Assembly: GCA_030619425.1 (NCBI GenBank)
Contig: JAUXBJ010000047.1
Coordinates: 1 to 8,147 of the forward strand
DNA from: a bacterium
Lineage (GTDB): Bacteria; Zixibacteria; MSB-5A5; GN15; FEB-12
Length of the DNA stretch: 8,147 nt
Direction of reading: 5' to 3'
Numbering within the stretch: position 1 is the stretch's first letter; the number at the start of each line of letters is the position of its first letter. Shown here piece by piece: positions 5,367-8,147 of this stretch. The notes beneath the pieces were generated by a model that was not told where the DNA came from, ran no database searches, and saw only the letters and a program-made list of their open reading frames with translations. A program made the translations under genes and the position numbers.

Positions 5367-6272
5367 ATGACCGAAGACCAACAATTTGACAACAATCTGA
5401 TCCTGCTGGCTCTGACAAGATTTGCCGATATCGGGCCGCGACTGATGAACGCCTTGCTGCAGCGCTATGGTGATCCGGGGAATATCCTGCATGCGGATCG
5501 AACGTCGCTGTCGGCGATTGAGGGCATGACCCCCGAGTTGGTTGAGCGCATCACGGGCAGCGACGCCTTTCTTGAGGATGCCGCCAGGTACCGGGCTGAT
5601 TTGAAACAGCGTGATATTGCCATACACACTCGCCTGGACGATGACTTCCCACCCCTTCTGTTCGAACTCAACGACCCGCCGCCGCTGCTGTACGTACGGG
5701 GGCGGTTGCCCGATCGCACAAGGAAATCAGTGGCGATCGTCGGCGCCGAAGAAGCGACCAACCAGGGGATCGAGCTGACCGTCACGATGGGTCGTCGTTC
5801 CGCCGAGGCCGGGGTGGAGGTGGTATCATCGCTGCGGCGCGGTATTGATGCCGCCGCTCATGTCGGCGCAAAGGCCGGTGAAGGTGACTCGTTTGCAATT
5901 CTCAGCGGCGGCTTCGATCACATCGACCTGACCGAACAGATGCCGTTGGCTATCGATATCGCCCGGACCGGCGGTGTCCTCAGCGAATACTCACCGGACA
6001 CTGAGCCGGATGCGGATACCTATCGCACCTGTAACCGGATACTGGTCGGTTTGGTGCAGGCGGTGGTGGTTACCGAGGTGTACAAAGATTCGCTGACGAC
6101 CATGGATCTGCTGTCGTTTTGCAACGAAACCGGGAAGTTGACGTTCATTCTGATCGATCCCAGGAACGGCGCCCTGGCGGATAAGGACAGTTTGTCGGAG
6201 ACGGCGAGATGTGGCGCCATACCGATGGTTGGCCTGGACAAAATCAATGATATCCTCGACGCCCTCGTCTGA
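5367..6272 (+). CDS. dprA: Divergent DprA/Smf-family protein (DNA-processing chain A-like)
   Basis: DprA proteins bind incoming single-stranded DNA and load RecA during natural transformation; the wider Smf/DprA-LOG superfamily is Rossmann-like. The 301-residue product has an N-terminal helix-hairpin-helix-like domain (about 10-62, with ALTRFADIGPRLMNALLQRY) and the hallmark DDDFPPLLFELNDPPPLLYV (91-110). The Rossmann domain runs from about 120 to 265, including GVEVVSSLRRGIDAAAHVGA (149-168) and CNRILVGL (222-229). Several usual signatures are altered. The expected VGSR/VGTR loop reads VGAE (125-128), SGLARGID reads SSLRRGID (154-161), the Arg-rich FPRRNRIIAGLS stretch reads YRTCNRILVGLV, and SGSLITA reads DSLTTMD. 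The C-terminal winged-helix domain found in many DprAs is absent. It may be a paralogue with changed DNA binding. The ATG at 5367 has GGAG (5353-5356) 10 nt upstream. It is first in a four-gene set. Confidence 0.78.
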   Translation: MTEDQQFDNNLILLALTRFADIGPRLMNALLQRYGDPGNILHADRTSLSAIEGMTPELVERITGSDAFLEDAARYRADLKQRDIAIHTRLDDDFPPLLFELNDPPPLLYVRGRLPDRTRKSVAIVGAEEATNQGIELTVTMGRRSAEAGVEVVSSLRRGIDAAAHVGAKAGEGDSFAILSGGFDHIDLTEQMPLAIDIARTGGVLSEYSPDTEPDADTYRTCNRILVGLVQAVVVTEVYKDSLTTMDLLSFCNETGKLTFILIDPRNGALADKDSLSETARCGAIPMVGLDKINDILDALV

Positions 6273-6281
6273 TATCTGGTG

Positions 6282-6893
6282 ATGGACGACGTCTACTACA
6301 CGATAGAACGAGCGGCTCAGGCGGAGATCAAGCGCAAAGGCTCGCGGTTCATCGCCGAGGCGATGGTGACGTCATCCGTGGATAAGGCTATGACACAACT
6401 TGAGGCAATCCGCAAACGCGAACATGCCGCTACTCACCATTGCTATGCCTATCGAGTGGGAACAGAGCACGAGGTCACCTTTAAGTACTCCGACGACGGC
6501 GAGCCGAACGGCAGCGCCGGACGTCCGATTTTCGATATCGTGTGCGGCCGAGAACTGACCAACGTTTTGGTGGTGGTGACGCGCTATTATGGCGGCACCA
6601 AGCTCGGCACCGGCGGGCTGGTGCGGGCGTATGGTGATGTCGCCACGGCAGCCCTTGATTCAGCCGGACGCAAGCAGAACTTCATTACCGTTCGACTCAG
6701 GATCGTTATTCCCTTTGCCATGTATGATCCGCTGATGAAAGTTGTCAGCAGACACCAGGCCCATCAACGTCAAGCCGATTTTGCCGATCGTGTCACCCTG
6801 GAGTTGGAAGTGCGGCGATCATTGGCCCAGGCGCTGACCAACGACATCGTGCAACTGAGTTCGGGGAAGGCTATAGTTGAAACCCTCACCTAA
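6282..6893 (+). CDS. yigZ: YigZ/IMPACT family protein (UPF0029)
   Basis: A 203-residue member of the YigZ/IMPACT family. Eukaryotic IMPACT regulates the kinase GCN2; bacterial members have no settled biochemical role, though nucleic-acid or translation-related functions have been proposed. Family signatures are clear: KGSRFIAEA (19-27), HHCYAYRVG (52-60), SDDGEPNGSAGRPI (70-83) and TRYYGGTKLGTGGLVRAYG (100-118). The second half (about 135-200) fits the smaller C-terminal DUF1949-like domain, which is weakly conserved. Length is normal for the family. The ATG at 6282 is chosen; an adjacent in-frame GTG at 6279 is possible. There is no obvious ribosome binding site, and the gene starts 9 nt after the dprA-like stop, so translation is probably coupled. 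Its end overlaps the next gene by 17 nt. Confidence 0.92.
   Translation: MDDVYYTIERAAQAEIKRKGSRFIAEAMVTSSVDKAMTQLEAIRKREHAATHHCYAYRVGTEHEVTFKYSDDGEPNGSAGRPIFDIVCGRELTNVLVVVTRYYGGTKLGTGGLVRAYGDVATAALDSAGRKQNFITVRLRIVIPFAMYDPLMKVVSRHQAHQRQADFADRVTLELEVRRSLAQALTNDIVQLSSGKAIVETLT
6863..6870 (+). promoter_or_regulatory. Ribosome binding site deciding a TTG start for the sugar kinase
   Basis: GGGGAAGG inside the end of yigZ lies 6 nt before the TTG at 6877. In-frame alternatives at 6904 (TTG) and 6919 (ATG) lack such a site, and the ATG would cut off the first beta strand (LDCLGMG) of the kinase fold. Confidence 0.7.
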
Positions 6894-7803
6894 GCGGCAA
6901 CAGTTGGACTGTCTTGGGATGGGTATCATCCCGATGGATCTTCTCTATACCGTGGAACGCCTGCCCCGGGCCGGAGAGAAAATCAATGCCGTCGACTGTT
7001 GCGTACAGGGCGGCGGCCCGGTGCCCAACGCTATGGTGGGTCTGTCACGACTGGGGATGAAGACGGCTGTTATCGCGGTGGTGGGTGACGATTACCTCGG
7101 TCGCATGGCCATCGAGGAACTGACCAGAGAGAAGGTCGACTGTCGCCTGATACTCCACAAGAAGCAACCCTCGGCTGTGGCTGTCGGCTTGATCGAAAAA
7201 GGCGCCGGGCGGCGTACAATTACGCTCTATCGTCGGATTCACATTAGACCGAACGATCTGAAAACATCAAGCCTTCCCATCCCGCGCCTGGTGCATCTGG
7301 ATGGGCGGGACCTCGAGGCCGCGCTCAAGCTGGCCCGCTGGGCGCGGCGGCACAAGGTGACGGTCTCGTTCGATATCGGTTCCGTGCGCAACGATGTTTC
7401 GCCGAGACTGCCCCTGGTGGATCATCTGGTAGTGGCCGACGCTTTCGCTTTTCCCTTCACTCGCACCAGATCAGCTAAGGGGGCCATCAAGAGGCTGTCT
7501 GAGGTCTGCGCCGGCAGCATTGTCGTCACCGAGGGTATCAAAGGCGCCACCGGATGCGAACAGGGGCGCATCTTTTGCCGGCCGGCCTTTCGTGTCGAGG
7601 CGGTCGACACCACCGGGGCCGGCGACAGTTTTCACGCCGGCTATCTGTATGGATTGTTGAACGGTTCTGACATGGCCGAGCGCTTGAGATTCGGCGCAGC
7701 AGCAGCCGCGCTCAAATGCACCCAGCCCGGCGCACGTACCGGCGCTCCCACGCGAAGACAGTTGACCCGTTTTCTGAAAGGGAACCCCAAGACTTATGCT
7801 TGA
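6877..7803 (+). CDS. PfkB-family (ribokinase-like) sugar kinase, YihV-like
   Basis: A 308-residue cytoplasmic ATP-dependent carbohydrate kinase of the PfkB/ribokinase family. The glycine-rich substrate-side signature is QGGGPVPNAMVGLSRLG (44-60). The catalytic signature is DTTGAGDSFHAGYLYGLL (244-261), with the GAGD anion hole at 247-250 and Asp250 as the catalytic base. VVTEGIKGATGC (216-227) fits the nucleotide-binding strand. The opening GMGIIPMDLLYTVERLP and the ending ALKCTQPGARTGAP resemble sulfofructose kinase YihV and ketohexokinase-like members more than fructokinase or ribokinase, as far as memory of those sequences allows. The substrate cannot be fixed from sequence, and no sulfosugar genes are in view. 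It starts with TTG, overlaps yigZ by 17 nt and overlaps the next gene by 8 nt, consistent with translational coupling in one operon. Confidence 0.88.
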   Translation: MKPSPKRQQLDCLGMGIIPMDLLYTVERLPRAGEKINAVDCCVQGGGPVPNAMVGLSRLGMKTAVIAVVGDDYLGRMAIEELTREKVDCRLILHKKQPSAVAVGLIEKGAGRRTITLYRRIHIRPNDLKTSSLPIPRLVHLDGRDLEAALKLARWARRHKVTVSFDIGSVRNDVSPRLPLVDHLVVADAFAFPFTRTRSAKGAIKRLSEVCAGSIVVTEGIKGATGCEQGRIFCRPAFRVEAVDTTGAGDSFHAGYLYGLLNGSDMAERLRFGAAAAALKCTQPGARTGAPTRRQLTRFLKGNPKTYA

Positions 7804-8147
7804 GATGCTAAGCGCTATTGATCGTGGCTTGTTCCTGTTCGTGAACATGCAGTTGGCCAATCCGGTCACTGATTTTATCATGCCGATCATTACTTCCGAC
7901 CAGCTACTGCGCGTAGCGTACGGCGCGGCCATGGCTATCCTGCTTTGGCGCGGTAACGCCCGGTTGCGCTGGCTGGTTCTTTTCTCGGCTGTGGCGTTGC
8001 TGTTGACGGATCAACTGGCAGCGAACTTCCTGAAAGGACTGATCGAACGCCCGCGCCCCTGTCATCTCATGGAGCAGGTTCATCTTCTGGTCGGCTGTGG
8101 CGGCGGCTATTCGATGCCGTCGGCTCACGCCGCCAATGCTTTTGGGC
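7796..8147 (+). CDS. PAP2-superfamily membrane phosphatase (3' end missing)
   Basis: The reading frame from the ATG at 7796 runs off the window end after 117 codons. It begins MLEMLSAIDRGLFLFVNMQL, which is typical of PAP2 (type 2 phosphatidic acid phosphatase) proteins, integral membrane enzymes that dephosphorylate lipid phosphates such as undecaprenyl pyrophosphate or phosphatidic acid derivatives. Hydrophobic segments lie at about 37-51 and 57-76. Motif 1 (KX6RP) is complete: Lys80 through Arg87-Pro88 in KGLIERPRP. Motif 2 is PSAH at 108-111. Motif 3 (SRxxxxxHxxxD) would lie beyond the window. Its start overlaps the kinase stop by 8 nt, and an AAAGGGAA sequence (7777-7784) 11 nt upstream may serve as ribosome binding site; a second in-frame ATG at 7805 is possible. 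The substrate is undetermined. Confidence 0.87.
   Translation, partial: MLEMLSAIDRGLFLFVNMQLANPVTDFIMPIITSDQLLRVAYGAAMAILLWRGNARLRWLVLFSAVALLLTDQLAANFLKGLIERPRPCHLMEQVHLLVGCGGGYSMPSAHAANAFG

Noticed and set aside
3104..7816. Shared 13-mer GATGCTAAGCGCT in the repeat lipoprotein gene and at the start of the PAP2 gene
   Set aside because: Both copies are inside coding sequence and encode a short MLSA peptide; a single match of this length is likely coincidence and has no flanking similarity.

Overview
The window is a dense stretch of bacterial chromosome, moderately GC-rich by eye. It has eight protein-coding genes, of which the first and last are cut by the window edges. Two genes carry lipoprotein signal peptides with a lipobox cysteine. 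Together with a type IV pilus retraction ATPase, a CAAX-type membrane protease and a PAP2 phosphatase, they suggest a diderm (Gram-negative-type) bacterium. The overall flavour (TPR lipoprotein, repeat-bearing lipoprotein, accB directly followed by pilT) would fit a deep lineage such as the FCB/Zixibacteria-like groups. That placement is a low-confidence impression, not something the sequence proves. I see no tRNA, rRNA, CRISPR array, transposase, integrase or other mobile element.

Layout: (1) Positions 1-1601, plus strand, hold the end of accB (biotin carboxyl carrier protein) followed after 29 nt by a pilT-family ATPase, which is closed by a hairpin terminator overlapping its stop codon. 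(2) Positions 1676-2596, minus strand, hold a CPBP/CAAX-type membrane protease convergent with pilT. (3) Positions 2892-3968, plus strand, hold an uncharacterised lipoprotein with Trp/Gly-rich repeats bracketed by two cysteines. (4) Positions 3969-4388 form a gene-free convergent gap with at least five hairpins. (5) Positions 4389-5234, minus strand, hold a TPR lipoprotein with a near-consensus sigma-70-type promoter. (6) Positions 5367 to the end, plus strand, hold a tightly packed set: a divergent DprA/Smf-like protein, a YigZ/IMPACT family protein, a PfkB-family sugar kinase and a PAP2-family phosphatase. Small gaps or overlaps suggest one operon.

Functionally this is mostly a patchwork of housekeeping and envelope genes, and no classical defence or mobile system is visible. 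The most interesting signals are four. First, there is a perfect 12-nt complementarity between the ribosome-binding site of the repeat lipoprotein gene and one arm of a hairpin in its own predicted 3' UTR, suggesting possible 5'-3' UTR control. Second, the lipoprotein has an unusual repeat architecture. Third, the DprA-like protein has lost several signature residues and lacks a C-terminal winged-helix domain. Fourth, the kinase resembles the sulfofructose-kinase (YihV) type but lies outside any sulfosugar locus that can be seen here.
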